From: Bacillus_BD oryzisoli_A
Lineage (GTDB): Bacteria; Bacillota; Bacilli; Bacillales; Cytobacillaceae
Reading direction: 5' to 3'
Length of the DNA stretch: 64,000 bases
Assembly: GCF_043641075.1 (NCBI RefSeq)
Contig: NZ_JBHZRC010000003.1
Span: 323,572 to 387,571, forward strand
In this document: one piece after another, positions 15,359 through 24,740 of the stretch
How the letters are laid out: each line of letters starts with the position of its first letter
How positions within the stretch are numbered: position 1 is the stretch's first letter
The notes under the pieces: generated by a model
The model's database searches: none
What the model saw: only the letters and a program-made list of their open reading frames with translations
Told to the model about the DNA's origin: nothing
Position numbers and translations under genes: made by a program

Positions 15359-17593
15359 TTATAAACCTCTTAATTGCTCTACCGTTTCCTTTAGGGCTCT
15401 ATCATTTCCTTCAAGAGAATAAAGATGATGCTGATCATCGTCAATACTTTTCAGTGCAAGAATCATTAAGGCCTTTATCTTACTATCATCCTTCAAATGA
15501 TTATATCGACTGTATAATTCTACTACTTTCTCAGGCTGCCCTAACAGATAATAGGAAAGACCTGTATAGTACGCTATAGGACTCGTTATCCCAAAATCCC
15601 TGCTGTTATATTCCTTTGACAAATCCTGTTGTTGAAAAGCAGCTTCCCACTGACTAAATTGCTGATAATCCACTAAAGCCGCCTTTGCCCATTGCTGCTT
15701 TTGATCAGGCACCATTCTTGCCATTTCCAGCTTTAATTTCATACTTTGTTCATATAACTGTGTATTATAGTGGTCAACCTCTAAGGCTTTATCGAGTAAT
15801 GCTAGGGCTTCCTTCTTGTTTCCTAACTGCGCTTGGATACCGGCAGCCTTTTGCAGAACAATGGAATGATGTGGTTCCAGCTGCACCATATCAGCAGCCA
15901 TATCCTCTAATTCCTTCCTATAATCCAACTCTGGATTTTCCCTCATCCTATGCAGATAAAAATCACTTAAATTCATTTGATAGGTCACATTCTTAGGGTG
16001 ATAGTCGATTGCTTTTTCAAACACTGAAATCTTCTCTATAGAATCGGTCGTTTGCCTCGCTTCATCAGCATATTGTACTGCCTGCATATATCTAAATGAG
16101 GAAATGATTCCTACGACAACCAGAATGGCGAATATACTTAATGTAATGGTAACCATTCTCTTCTGATTGACTTCACTCATACGGAAGAAGGATTTTTCAT
16201 GTGACCCATCTTGCTCTGGAATCCCCATGACAAGCAGCCACATTACCATGAGCCAAACTGTACCAAAGGAAAAATTAAAATCAATAAAGCTGTGTACTGC
16301 AATCGTCAATAGCGCAATCACAACAGCCGTTGACATAGACTTGTCCTGTGCTTGTTTATAGCCTTGGAATACCTTGTGTAATAAATAGCCAAATACGATA
16401 AAAAAGATAATAAATCCTACCCAGCCTGTATCCAACAACCATTCAAGATACCCATTATGAACCTTGTTGGATAGATAGGGAGTCTGCTGATACATGCTGT
16501 AAACCGTTGCCCAGCCTTCCCCGCCAAAGCCAATGAAGGGTGAGTCCTTACTCATCCTTAAAGCATCTCGGAAAAAGATGAAACGCTCTTGAGCTGTCCC
16601 TGCCTGCAGGCTGATTTCCGAGATTCTATCCTGCAGATGATCTGGGAGCACGCGATATAGTAAACCTTTATATCTCAAATCAAGCATGGCAGCAACAGAA
16701 AAAATTATAGCTGTAGCTGGCAACACAAACTGCATTCCCTTCCTTGTAAAAAAATTGATTTGTAAATTTTTACGATAGAAGAGATACTTCATTCCAATAT
16801 TAAGTGCAGCCGACAGAAGAATTACAGCGATGCTTGCTGCCACTCCTACATTCTTTGAGAATAGAAGGTAGTTTAGCAATAAAGAACAGCCTACTGTAAT
16901 GATTGTGTAGGTTATATACTCAATCTGCCGCTTGACTGATAGCATCACCAATCCTATAAACCAAAGGAGTGGCAGAATGAGAATCATCCCTCTTGAAGAC
17001 GCTTGTATAAAGCAAATGAAAAAAGGGATTAGTGGAATGGCGTATACTAGATACGATAAAATAGAGCTGCCTTTTTTCGTCATCAAAAGCAAGCAGAATA
17101 AATAATAAACCGCCATTACCATGGCAAACGTATTAGGATATTGAAATACGCCTGCAAACCGACTATTCAACACTGCATCATGATAATCATAAGTGCCCCA
17201 ATAAACCATTAGCATAAAAAGGGAAATCAGCGTCCCCGTTAAAATAAAAATGGGTGATAGCCATTTCCTGACTGCAGGTTTAAAGGAAACCCAATATAAT
17301 AGAAGAAAAAATGACGAATAGGCTAGCCATTTTATCACAGAATCCATTGCTCCCATTGGGCTCTCAGCTACCGGCAGTGATAGGAGATAGCTTATCGGCA
17401 ATAGCAAAACAAGTAGGACTGTCTTTAATGAATAGGTCTCTTTTTTTATCAATAAATGCCTGACAATCAGCAGAAGCATTAAGGAAATGATGATAAAATA
17501 GGTCCCGTAGGATTCAGCCGTGAAATAAAGCCCTCTTTGATAGGGAGTTACGATAAAAATAATGGCTAAAAATATAAAAATGAACCATTGCAT
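15359..17593 (-). CDS. O-antigen ligase-like membrane protein with C-terminal TPRs
   Basis: 744-aa protein. Residues 1-480 carry 10-12 membrane segments with the Wzy_C landmarks RFAGVFQYPNTFAMVMA, ASSRGM and, in the big loop, GFGGEGWATVY...VHNGYLEWLLDTGWVGF (conserved His, Glu and GxxG). Residues about 510-740 are soluble and contain tetratricopeptide-like helices (YADEAR...; ALLDKALEVDHYNTQLYEQ). This architecture is common for Gram-positive bactoprenol-glycan ligases or polymerases; the substrate cannot be read. The ATG has AGGAGG 8 nt upstream and lies 28 nt after the stop of the PBP-like gene, forming a two-gene operon. The pairing suggests glycan transfer linked to nascent peptidoglycan. 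Confidence 0.85.
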   Translation of the reverse strand: MQWFIFIFLAIIFIVTPYQRGLYFTAESYGTYFIIISLMLLLIVRHLLIKKETYSLKTVLLVLLLPISYLLSLPVAESPMGAMDSVIKWLAYSSFFLLLYWVSFKPAVRKWLSPIFILTGTLISLFMLMVYWGTYDYHDAVLNSRFAGVFQYPNTFAMVMAVYYLFCLLLMTKKGSSILSYLVYAIPLIPFFICFIQASSRGMILILPLLWFIGLVMLSVKRQIEYITYTIITVGCSLLLNYLLFSKNVGVAASIAVILLSAALNIGMKYLFYRKNLQINFFTRKGMQFVLPATAIIFSVAAMLDLRYKGLLYRVLPDHLQDRISEISLQAGTAQERFIFFRDALRMSKDSPFIGFGGEGWATVYSMYQQTPYLSNKVHNGYLEWLLDTGWVGFIIFFIVFGYLLHKVFQGYKQAQDKSMSTAVVIALLTIAVHSFIDFNFSFGTVWLMVMWLLVMGIPEQDGSHEKSFFRMSEVNQKRMVTITLSIFAILVVVGIISSFRYMQAVQYADEARQTTDSIEKISVFEKAIDYHPKNVTYQMNLSDFYLHRMRENPELDYRKELEDMAADMVQLEPHHSIVLQKAAGIQAQLGNKKEALALLDKALEVDHYNTQLYEQSMKLKLEMARMVPDQKQQWAKAALVDYQQFSQWEAAFQQQDLSKEYNSRDFGITSPIAYYTGLSYYLLGQPEKVVELYSRYNHLKDDSKIKALMILALKSIDDDQHHLYSLEGNDRALKETVEQLRGL

Positions 17594-17621
17594 GGATGTA
17601 TCCTCCTGATAGTAGATCTAC

Positions 17622-19226
17622 TTAGTCAATCTCTGAAAAAACTTTCTTGAATAATTCCGCTGGGTATTCTGCACCGCTATAGACCATTCGGTTTCTTGGG
17701 GTAACCTCATCCGGCCCAATCCAGAACGATCCAACATATTTGTCGTTAAAGCCAACAAACCACCCATCATAGGAGGTCGTGCCGGTTTTCCCCGCTATTT
17801 TCTGTCCCTTCATCTGCGCTTCGTCACCTGTGCCGCTCTTCACAACCTCTTGTAACATTGGCAGCATTGTTTCTGCTGTTTTCTCTTTAATGATTCGCTT
17901 TTGAAATCTGTGTGTTTTATAGATTCTTTTACCATCCTGGCTTTCAATCCTTTCTACGGCATGTGCCTCTGTCATTTTTCCTTCATTCGGAAAAATCGTG
18001 TAGGCCTGTGCCATAGAAAGCGGCGATGTACCAATACTGGTAAATCCAAGTGCCAAGCCGAATCCATCCTCACGGTCCAATGAGAATAAGTCAAATTTAT
18101 CCATATACTGTAAGCCTTTATTAAGACCAATTTCATTCAAAAGCCACACGGCGGGTATATTATACGAATGGACAAGGGCCTCTTCTAATGTTACCTGCTT
18201 TCTATATTCCCCATCATAATTTTTAGGCTCGTAATCCCCAACTTTCATGGGTACGTCCTTTAAATAATCCGTAGGTTTCCATCCCATGTCGATGGCAGGA
18301 GCATATTCAATTAACGGTTTAAAGGTGGAGGCTGGCTGCCGCGTTGTATCTGTAGCCCGATTGAATGTGGATGTGTGATAATAACGCCCTCCCATGAGAG
18401 CAGCAATTCTCCCTGAATCCTCCTCGATAACGGCTCCTCCTGCTTCGATAAATGCTCTTTCTTTATAGGGGAAATTTTTCACATCCTGAAAGGTTTGATA
18501 CATCCGCTCTTGAATATCGCTGTCCAATGTAGTCCTGACAACATAACCCTTTCGAAATAGCTCACCCTCCGATAAATCAAATATTCCCTTCAATTCTTTA
18601 ATTACCTGCTGCGTGTAGGATTGCGCGATGGTATTGGGGTTATTTATCCTGTCTATTAAGCTGGGTATTTTTGATTGCATTTTTTGTTGTTCTTCTTTTG
18701 TTATGTAGCCTGCATTCTCTAATCCTAGCAAAAAGGAATGCATCTCGGTTTTGATATTCTTGTATTCTCTTTTTTGTGACAGCATTAATAAAAGCGTTTG
18801 TTCAAGCTCCGTGGTTTCACTTAATTTTTTGTTGAAATAATAAGAAGAAGCATTTCCCATTCCAACTATTCCGTTATTAAAATACATTTTATTAACCACT
18901 ATTTCTTGCTGGAGCTGCTTTGAAAAGGAATGCTCCATCAGCTGCTGCGTTACAAATCTTTTAATAGGCTGATTTGAATAGAGAAGGTTAGGAAGAGAAT
19001 TGGTTATCCCCTCTTTATCGATATAATCTAAAAATAGTTCAGGAATCCCATAATGATGGATCCAGTTAGTAGCAGCAGGAAGGATAGGATTTCCTTCCTG
19101 GTCAAGTAAGCTTGTTTGACCAGCCTGTGTTAGTTCACCTTTTGTTTTTAGTGTTTCAATGGCTGCATATAGCGCAAACCATAAAACGAATAATACCATA
19201 TACATAAACATTGCTCTTTTTTTCAC
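17622..19226 (-). CDS. Class A PBP-like protein with degenerate glycosyltransferase region
   Basis: 534-aa membrane-anchored protein. One N-terminal membrane segment (6-24), a remnant of a GT51 glycosyltransferase domain (about 60-150), and a complete transpeptidase domain (about 260-530) with S300-TFK, S354-YN and K480-TG motifs. In the GT region the later motifs survive (TQQLMEHS; NKMYFNNGIVGMGNASSYYF), but the catalytic-Glu motif EDxxFxxHxG is not recognisable; LFLDYIDKEGI stands at that place. Length is about 150-200 aa below normal class A enzymes. So it probably crosslinks but does not polymerise glycan. GTG start with AGGAGG 6 nt upstream. First gene of an operon with the O-antigen-ligase-like gene 28 nt downstream. 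Confidence 0.87.
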   Translation of the reverse strand: MKKRAMFMYMVLFVLWFALYAAIETLKTKGELTQAGQTSLLDQEGNPILPAATNWIHHYGIPELFLDYIDKEGITNSLPNLLYSNQPIKRFVTQQLMEHSFSKQLQQEIVVNKMYFNNGIVGMGNASSYYFNKKLSETTELEQTLLLMLSQKREYKNIKTEMHSFLLGLENAGYITKEEQQKMQSKIPSLIDRINNPNTIAQSYTQQVIKELKGIFDLSEGELFRKGYVVRTTLDSDIQERMYQTFQDVKNFPYKERAFIEAGGAVIEEDSGRIAALMGGRYYHTSTFNRATDTTRQPASTFKPLIEYAPAIDMGWKPTDYLKDVPMKVGDYEPKNYDGEYRKQVTLEEALVHSYNIPAVWLLNEIGLNKGLQYMDKFDLFSLDREDGFGLALGFTSIGTSPLSMAQAYTIFPNEGKMTEAHAVERIESQDGKRIYKTHRFQKRIIKEKTAETMLPMLQEVVKSGTGDEAQMKGQKIAGKTGTTSYDGWFVGFNDKYVGSFWIGPDEVTPRNRMVYSGAEYPAELFKKVFSEID

Positions 19227-19305
19227 AAAAATCCTCCTAAAACCAATTACCCACTATTATATTACTATAAAATTCAGTTTGTTTAGTAACTTCGAGTAAA
19301 TTTGG

Positions 19306-19335
19306 TCAAAAAAAAAGACTGATGTACAGTCTTTT
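19306..19335 (-). terminator. Intrinsic terminator of the GH3 operon
   Basis: AAAAGACTG / CAGTCTTTT (19313-19321, 19327-19335) with a 5-nt loop and a run of nine T on the minus strand. It lies beyond the dispersed repeat copy 2, so the repeat is inside the predicted 3' UTR. Confidence 0.88.
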
Positions 19336-19376
19336 ATAAATAATGAAGGTTTATTTATTTGGCCATGTAAAACTAT

Positions 19377-19507
19377 GTTGTTGATTTCCGTTCCAGGCAC
19401 TACGCTTTCCGCGGGCGACCGCCGAGCCTCCTCGACACTTGTCTCCGGGGTCTCGCCTGTCTCGCTTCTCCCGCAGGAGTCTGCGTGCCTTCCACTCCAA
19501 TCAACCT
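19377..19507 (-). repeat. Dispersed ~130-bp palindromic repeat, copy 2
   Basis: Same family as 12166-12300 and 27096-27228, same orientation. It lies between the stop codon of the GH3 gene (19564) and the terminator at 19306-19335. Confidence 0.88.
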
Positions 19508-19563
19508 GCTAACAAAAATCAACACTTTTTTTTAAAAACACTATCTATTTAAGAAACTATTAA

Positions 19564-21108
19564 TTATTTTCCAACCATTTGTTTTGCAGCACTCGGGTCG
19601 ACGTAAATATTCTGTATGGATGAAAATTTATGCCGCAGGATTCTTTTAACTGCATCATCGATGACAGATTGAGATAGTTTACCTGATTCAATTGCATTCA
19701 ATATCCCATTATACACCTGGACTTGGTTTTCAAGTGTATGACAGACCAATAGGAGGTCAGCCCCTGCTTTTACTGCTTCATATCCCAAATCCTGATAGGA
19801 ATAATACTTGTTAACTGCCCCCATTTCGAGGTCATCCGTCACTACAATTCCCGTATAACCGAGCTGCTTCCTTAAAAGGTCCTGGATAATGATTGATGAG
19901 ATGCTGGCCGGTTTATCCTTATCATAAGCCGGGTATTTAATATGTGTCACCATCACAAAAAAACGATTATGATTGACATTCTCTATCATTTTTTTAAAGG
20001 GATAGATGTCACTATTTTCTAGGTCCAGCTTATCTGCCTCTACAGATGAGGTATCCTGATGGGGATCAACTGCGCTTCTCCCATTTCCGGGAAAATGCTT
20101 TAACGTGGAGGTTATACCCGAATCTGTCATCCCGTTAACCACCTGGCTGCCGAATAAATAGGCATTCTCCGGGTTCTCACCGAACGAGCGTGTATCTGTC
20201 TTGGATAAATCCAGATTCGGTGCATAATTCACATTAATTCCCATTAGCGCTAATTCCGTTCCCGTTCGCTTTGCGGTTGCATAGATTTCCTGAATATCCC
20301 CTCTTGTCCCAAGCTCCTGCTGTGAAGGAATAGGTGTCACATGACCCTTCATCCGCACAATCCTTCCGCCCTCCTGATCAACGCTAAGCATAAGAGGAAT
20401 CTGCCATTCTGATGAAGCCTGCGCCAGTCCTTGAAGACTGTTAGATAATAAAGCCACCTGCTCGGGAGTTTCCATGTTTCGATCATAATAAATAACGCCG
20501 CCAATATGGTATTCCTCTATCATTTTTTTTATATGATCATCAGGCTGCTTACTTGAAAAGCCTACTACCATCATCTGACCGATCTTTTCCTTAAGGGTCA
20601 TTTCGCCAACTATGGAATTTATTTTTTCTTCCAGGGTTACTTCCTTACCTTCTGTCTCTTCTGGTATTGGATCCTTTTCTTGAGTGTCCTCTGTTTTGGG
20701 GTCATCTAAAGCGGTTTCTTTATTTATCTCAGACAAGGTGTTATCATTTTGTTCCTTTGCTTCCATTTCAGTTGTTTTTTCATGCAGGCTATTCTCTGCC
20801 AATTCATTTGTACGGGATACAGTATTTTGAGAGGGTTCTTCCTGTTGTTGTTTAATACTTGATATAAATTCAACATCCTCATTGACTGTTGGGTTTACCT
20901 TTTTTGAGTCGTAATGTACGATATTTTCCCCGCCTTCAAGGAACAAATTAGGAACGAACTGATCCTTCCCCTTAACGATTGAAGGGTCTCCTACCTTCTG
21001 TTGAGTCACTAATGTTGATTGATCTAATTGATGGGTTGACCATGCTGTAAAAAGAATTACAAAAGCATATATTATGGTAAATCCAAGCTGTCTTTTGATT
21101 TTTGTCAT
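19564..21108 (-). CDS. Membrane-anchored GH3 beta-N-acetylhexosaminidase (NagZ-like)
   Basis: 514-aa surface enzyme. One membrane segment or uncleaved signal (8-25), a long acidic low-complexity linker (about 80-160) and a GH3 domain (about 165-495). Motifs of the NagZ type are clear: VDQEGGRIVR, STLKHFPGNGRSAVDPH (Lys-His and the Asp-x-His acid/base dyad), and VTDDLEMGA with the nucleophilic Asp425. NagZ-like enzymes remove GlcNAc from muropeptides or glycans; substrate here is inferred. ATG with GGGG-type SD. It follows the phosphodiester glycosidase gene by 28 nt, so the two form an operon probably devoted to turnover of wall glycans. Confidence 0.9.
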   Translation of the reverse strand: MTKIKRQLGFTIIYAFVILFTAWSTHQLDQSTLVTQQKVGDPSIVKGKDQFVPNLFLEGGENIVHYDSKKVNPTVNEDVEFISSIKQQQEEPSQNTVSRTNELAENSLHEKTTEMEAKEQNDNTLSEINKETALDDPKTEDTQEKDPIPEETEGKEVTLEEKINSIVGEMTLKEKIGQMMVVGFSSKQPDDHIKKMIEEYHIGGVIYYDRNMETPEQVALLSNSLQGLAQASSEWQIPLMLSVDQEGGRIVRMKGHVTPIPSQQELGTRGDIQEIYATAKRTGTELALMGINVNYAPNLDLSKTDTRSFGENPENAYLFGSQVVNGMTDSGITSTLKHFPGNGRSAVDPHQDTSSVEADKLDLENSDIYPFKKMIENVNHNRFFVMVTHIKYPAYDKDKPASISSIIIQDLLRKQLGYTGIVVTDDLEMGAVNKYYSYQDLGYEAVKAGADLLLVCHTLENQVQVYNGILNAIESGKLSQSVIDDAVKRILRHKFSSIQNIYVDPSAAKQMVGK

Positions 21109-21136
21109 GTGTTATTCCCCTGCTGCCTTTAACTTT

Positions 21137-22366
21137 TCATTTCGTTTTTTTATTAGAAGTTGTTACTGCTTGTAAAATCGCGGATACCTTTCTTTCACGT
21201 CCTTCGGAAGGTCTGTTCACCAATTCAAGCTGTTCAGTACTAGGATTTTGTACAGTGAACGTCGTAGAGCCACCGCCGTCGAGATTAATAGCTGCGACAG
21301 CACCCTTTGAAATCAGATAAGCAGCAAGCTCATGGAGGCTGACGCCGTTACTGTAGCCCCGTTGTCTTCCGTCTACCGTTACGAGCATGACGCGCTTTCC
21401 TGTTGAATCAATCGCTGCAGCTGTACGCGGCTGACGTGTTTTAACAAATGAGGTATTCATAGGCATTGAAATTTCCTCTTTCCCTTCCTTTACCAAAAGA
21501 GGACCTGCTGCCAGCATATACTGAGTATCCTGCCATTTTTCATCTATGGATACATGAATCTCGATAGCTGTGTCGGCTGGTAATGTGCCTAATTGAGCCG
21601 CAAGCTCTTTTTTATGGATGGAAAGAACAAAGCCATCATCTGGGATGATTGTGCTGCCGGTTTGACTGTGTTCCTTAATTTCGGATATCCTTCCTGTAAA
21701 GGAATCCCCAAAATGTAATCTGTCCGTATTTTGAGAGCTATTTTTCACAATAATCTCCAGGTATTGCCCATAAGCTCCTGTGGTTTCGAGAGTGGGAGTG
21801 TATAATACTGTCTTATTCTCAGTGCCATCACTATTAATGCGGTCAATAGGGTAGTGGCTGCCATTTATCGCGAAAGATAATTCTGTATAAAAGTAGTCTA
21901 TCAGTGCCTTACCGTCTTTCGAAAGGCCGAACGCAACTGGACGTTGGGTGGGACTTTCAACTCTTTCACCTATTATTCCGTAATGAAGAATTTGATTATC
22001 CTTTGCTATTAAATTAGCAGGATAGCCATTTTCAAAGTAGTAGGCGGCATTTACTGCACCAATCACTCTGTGTCCAAATGTACTATTTTCCTTGGCAAAG
22101 CTTGTTGTTGTTTTTAATGAATGAAGTGGATTCGGAATGGCCAGCTCAAGTTTTGTATTTGGAATGTCTAGCTGGATTTCAAGTATATGTATAGCCTCAT
22201 GCAGAAAGCCTGATTGATACTTTTCCATTGTATGCGTAACTCCCGGCGCCACGGTTGTTTTGCTTTCATATGTTTTTCTATCAAATATGGTCGTTGGATT
22301 CTTTTGTTTTGAATATCCTGCAACTAATAAAATCCCCAGTAATACGATGAGTGTCACTACGGCCAC
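21137..22366 (-). CDS. Phosphodiester glycosidase family (NAGPA-like) exoprotein
   Basis: 409-aa protein with an N-terminal membrane segment (1-17) and an extracellular NAGPA/DUF2233 domain (about 100-405). Family signatures visible are AVNAAYYFENGYPANLI, RQPRTAAAID, VMLVTVDGR, SLHELAAYLISKGAVAAINLDGGGSTTF. Characterised relatives remove GlcNAc-1-phosphodiesters, and several bacterial members act on wall or biofilm polymers. GTG start with GGGGGTGAG upstream. First gene of the operon with the GH3 hexosaminidase, which suggests sequential degradation of a GlcNAc-containing phosphopolymer or glycan (inference). Confidence 0.87.
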   Translation of the reverse strand: MAVVTLIVLLGILLVAGYSKQKNPTTIFDRKTYESKTTVAPGVTHTMEKYQSGFLHEAIHILEIQLDIPNTKLELAIPNPLHSLKTTTSFAKENSTFGHRVIGAVNAAYYFENGYPANLIAKDNQILHYGIIGERVESPTQRPVAFGLSKDGKALIDYFYTELSFAINGSHYPIDRINSDGTENKTVLYTPTLETTGAYGQYLEIIVKNSSQNTDRLHFGDSFTGRISEIKEHSQTGSTIIPDDGFVLSIHKKELAAQLGTLPADTAIEIHVSIDEKWQDTQYMLAAGPLLVKEGKEEISMPMNTSFVKTRQPRTAAAIDSTGKRVMLVTVDGRQRGYSNGVSLHELAAYLISKGAVAAINLDGGGSTTFTVQNPSTEQLELVNRPSEGRERKVSAILQAVTTSNKKTK

Positions 22367-22484
22367 GCCTAACTCACCCCCGAAAAAAGGTTAATATATC
22401 GAATATAGCATATATAGAATGTTGTTTCTACGAACGAGTACTGGCTGGTATTTGGACAGCTTTAAGCAACAGCATGTTAATTAT

Positions 22485-22950
22485 GTCTCGATCAGATTAC
22501 CTTTTTCTGTTCATGAGCAATATCAGTTCTTCTAAGTGACCGGTTGACTGGATTTTCTCCTCTAACGGGCACGATCAGACTCTTTTAGTGACCGACTGAC
22601 TCCTTTTTCTTCGCTCACGGGCACTATCAGACTCTCTTAGTGACCGGCTGACTCCTTTTTCTTCACCCATGGGAACTATCAACCTCTTTTAGTGACCGAC
22701 TGGCTGCTTTTTCTTCGCTCACGGGCACTATCAACCTTTCTTAGTGACCGACTGGCTGCTTTTTCTTCGCTCACGGGCACTATCAACCTTTCTTAGTGAC
22801 CGACTGGCTGCTTTTTCNNNNNNNNNNNNNNNNNNNNNNNNNNNNNNNNNNNNNNNNNNNNNNNNNNNNNNNNNNNNNNNNNNNNNNNNNNNNNNNNNNN
22901 NNNNNNNNNNNNNNNNNTTCGCTCACGGGCACTATCAACCTCAGAATCAG
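22485..22950. repeat. 52-bp tandem repeat array B (interrupted by a gap)
   Basis: The word AGTGACC recurs at 22535, 22587, 22639, 22691, 22743 and 22795, exactly every 52 bp, with diverging units on the left and near-identical ones next to the gap. Each unit has a dyad CGGGCACT / AGTGACCG (one mismatch, 13-nt loop) and a CTTTTTCTTCG spacer. It fills the intergenic region upstream of the phosphodiester glycosidase gene. Confidence 0.92.
22818..22917. other. 100-N assembly gap
   Basis: Exactly 100 Ns inside tandem array B, again in near-identical repeat units, so the real length is unknown. Confidence 0.98.
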
Positions 22951-22981
22951 CCTCATTTGTAAACTATAAAATCACCTAACC

Positions 22982-23013
22982 AAAAAGGAACCCGCAATTT
23001 TGTACGGGCTCCT
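22982..23013 (-). terminator. Intrinsic terminator of the SLH transglycosylase
   Basis: AGGA.CCCG / CGGG.TCCT stem (22986-22994, 23005-23013) followed by TTTTT on the minus strand, 24 nt past the stop at 23037. Confidence 0.85.
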
Positions 23014-23036
23014 CTAGTTAATACACATTAATCAAT

Positions 23037-24509
23037 TTACTTAATCCGAAAGCTTTCATCCATCGATCTTTGCATGAAAACAGCAAACTGCTCTCTTGTA
23101 ACGGTTTGGTCTGGGCCATACTCATCTAGTGTGACACCGCCTGTGATTCCGGCAGAGTATAATCTAGCGACCGCATCTGCATACCAATCGGCCTTTATAT
23201 CCTTAAATGGATGCTGACCGGAAGCTTCCGGAAATTCATATAATCGCTGAAGAACAACGGCCATTTGCGCTCTGGTTAGTGTCCCTTCAGGATCGAATTG
23301 GGTTTGGGAAACCCCTCCAAATAATCCTTCATCGACTGCAGCGGCAATTTCCTTATAATATGGATAATCCGTCGGAACATCCGTGAAGTTTGGATTCTCC
23401 CGACTATCTAGTGAAACATTGTTTGCACGGGTTAGTAATAGAACGGCCTGCCAGCGTTTTAATGGCTGTCCCATACCAAAGTTGTCATTACCAACGCCAT
23501 ACAAAATTCCTCTATCTACTAAATAATCAATCGCCTCTTCAGCATAATGACCAGCAGGAACATCATGAAACTTCAAGCGCAAATAGCTTGACGCGACATA
23601 TCCTGTTGAACCGTCACTTCGCTTTACCGGATACCAAACAAAATGATTCTTTCTCGTAGTTACTTCATCGTATACAAACGGACCAGTAACCATTAAAGCT
23701 TCTCCCTCTTTTAACGTAACATAGTCACCATCAGTTGTTGCCCTTGATCTTAATTTCACATTTGAAGTAATTATCTCAACCTTTTGACCCGCATTAAAGG
23801 AATGCTTGGATTTTGTAAAAGGTAGATTAAACGAATAGTTCTTTGTTACAAATTCGATATTTTTAGTGCTTTGTGAATCATATTGGAAATCACTAGATTT
23901 AAAAGGTAATTGAGTTGTATTAACTAGCCCATACTTTTCAATCACTTTATAAATTTTTTCCTGATAGGCATTTGGATTTGGCAGACCAGTCTCTTGAACG
24001 ATTGGACTGTTCACTGGTTTTATCCCGTTATAGGCCATAATCGCAAAATACCAATGCTCCAAAACATCCCGCTCTTTTCGATTAATTGCAGGAAGGTCCG
24101 TTCGATCAAACATCTTATTCAGTATTTGCACACCAGCTTCAATATTATATTGAATATCATTTTTTAACCTTTCCTCATCATACCCTGCCTGATTCGTGAT
24201 CTGCATAATTCCTATTCCATTATCAGACGTTACAATCGCTTCTCCATTTTCATCAAATTGCTTCCAATCTCCGCTTTCATTTTCGGCAATCGCCTTTACA
24301 ATTTCCGGTGGAACCTGATATTTTAGAGCCGCTTCCGTTAATAAGCGATTCATTGTTTGAAAGTCTGGGTTCACTCTTTGTTCTGCATTACTCTGGTAGC
24401 CTGTATCCGTATTGCCCGCAGCTTGGACATTCCCAGTAACCGCTGCTGCACTTAGCGATAATGAACCAACGGCTACTAAACTAGCAAAAACTTTATAATA
24501 TCTATTCAC
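23037..24509 (-). CDS. SLH-anchored lytic transglycosylase-like protein
   Basis: 490-aa secreted protein. Signal peptide (1-30), a lysozyme-like SLT domain (about 50-195) with the catalytic Glu in IVKAIAENESGDW and the downstream GIGIMQIT and IMAYNG motifs, an SH3b domain (about 240-315; VKLRSRATTDGD) and three SLH domains (about 318-485). Such enzymes cut the MurNAc-GlcNAc bond to 1,6-anhydro products, though SLT proteins can also bind without strong activity. GTG start with AAGGAG about 12 nt upstream. Divergent from the GDSL-SLH gene across a 231-nt shared regulatory region. Confidence 0.92.
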   Translation of the reverse strand: MNRYYKVFASLVAVGSLSLSAAAVTGNVQAAGNTDTGYQSNAEQRVNPDFQTMNRLLTEAALKYQVPPEIVKAIAENESGDWKQFDENGEAIVTSDNGIGIMQITNQAGYDEERLKNDIQYNIEAGVQILNKMFDRTDLPAINRKERDVLEHWYFAIMAYNGIKPVNSPIVQETGLPNPNAYQEKIYKVIEKYGLVNTTQLPFKSSDFQYDSQSTKNIEFVTKNYSFNLPFTKSKHSFNAGQKVEIITSNVKLRSRATTDGDYVTLKEGEALMVTGPFVYDEVTTRKNHFVWYPVKRSDGSTGYVASSYLRLKFHDVPAGHYAEEAIDYLVDRGILYGVGNDNFGMGQPLKRWQAVLLLTRANNVSLDSRENPNFTDVPTDYPYYKEIAAAVDEGLFGGVSQTQFDPEGTLTRAQMAVVLQRLYEFPEASGQHPFKDIKADWYADAVARLYSAGITGGVTLDEYGPDQTVTREQFAVFMQRSMDESFRIK

Positions 24510-24740
24510 TTACTATCAGCACTCCTTTATTTTACTAGAAAGAATAGTATATATAATAGTAGAATCTTATTAAAGGATAACATAGAATTGGATAAAATAA
24601 TGGATAATACACCTCAAAAACTACACTATCTATTTTTAATCTTGTAGATCCTTCACTATATAAATTTTTATATCAAAAAGGATAATCCATATTTAAGCAG
24701 AATTATATGTCTGTAGTTTAAATGTTTAGGGGGAAATTGG

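Noticed and set aside
1711..22950. Arrays A and B as CRISPR arrays
   Set aside because: Whole 52-bp units repeat in tandem with no unique spacers, and no cas genes are present.
22744..22962. 72-aa plus-strand ORF through array B
   Set aside because: Translation of the repeat and of Ns only.
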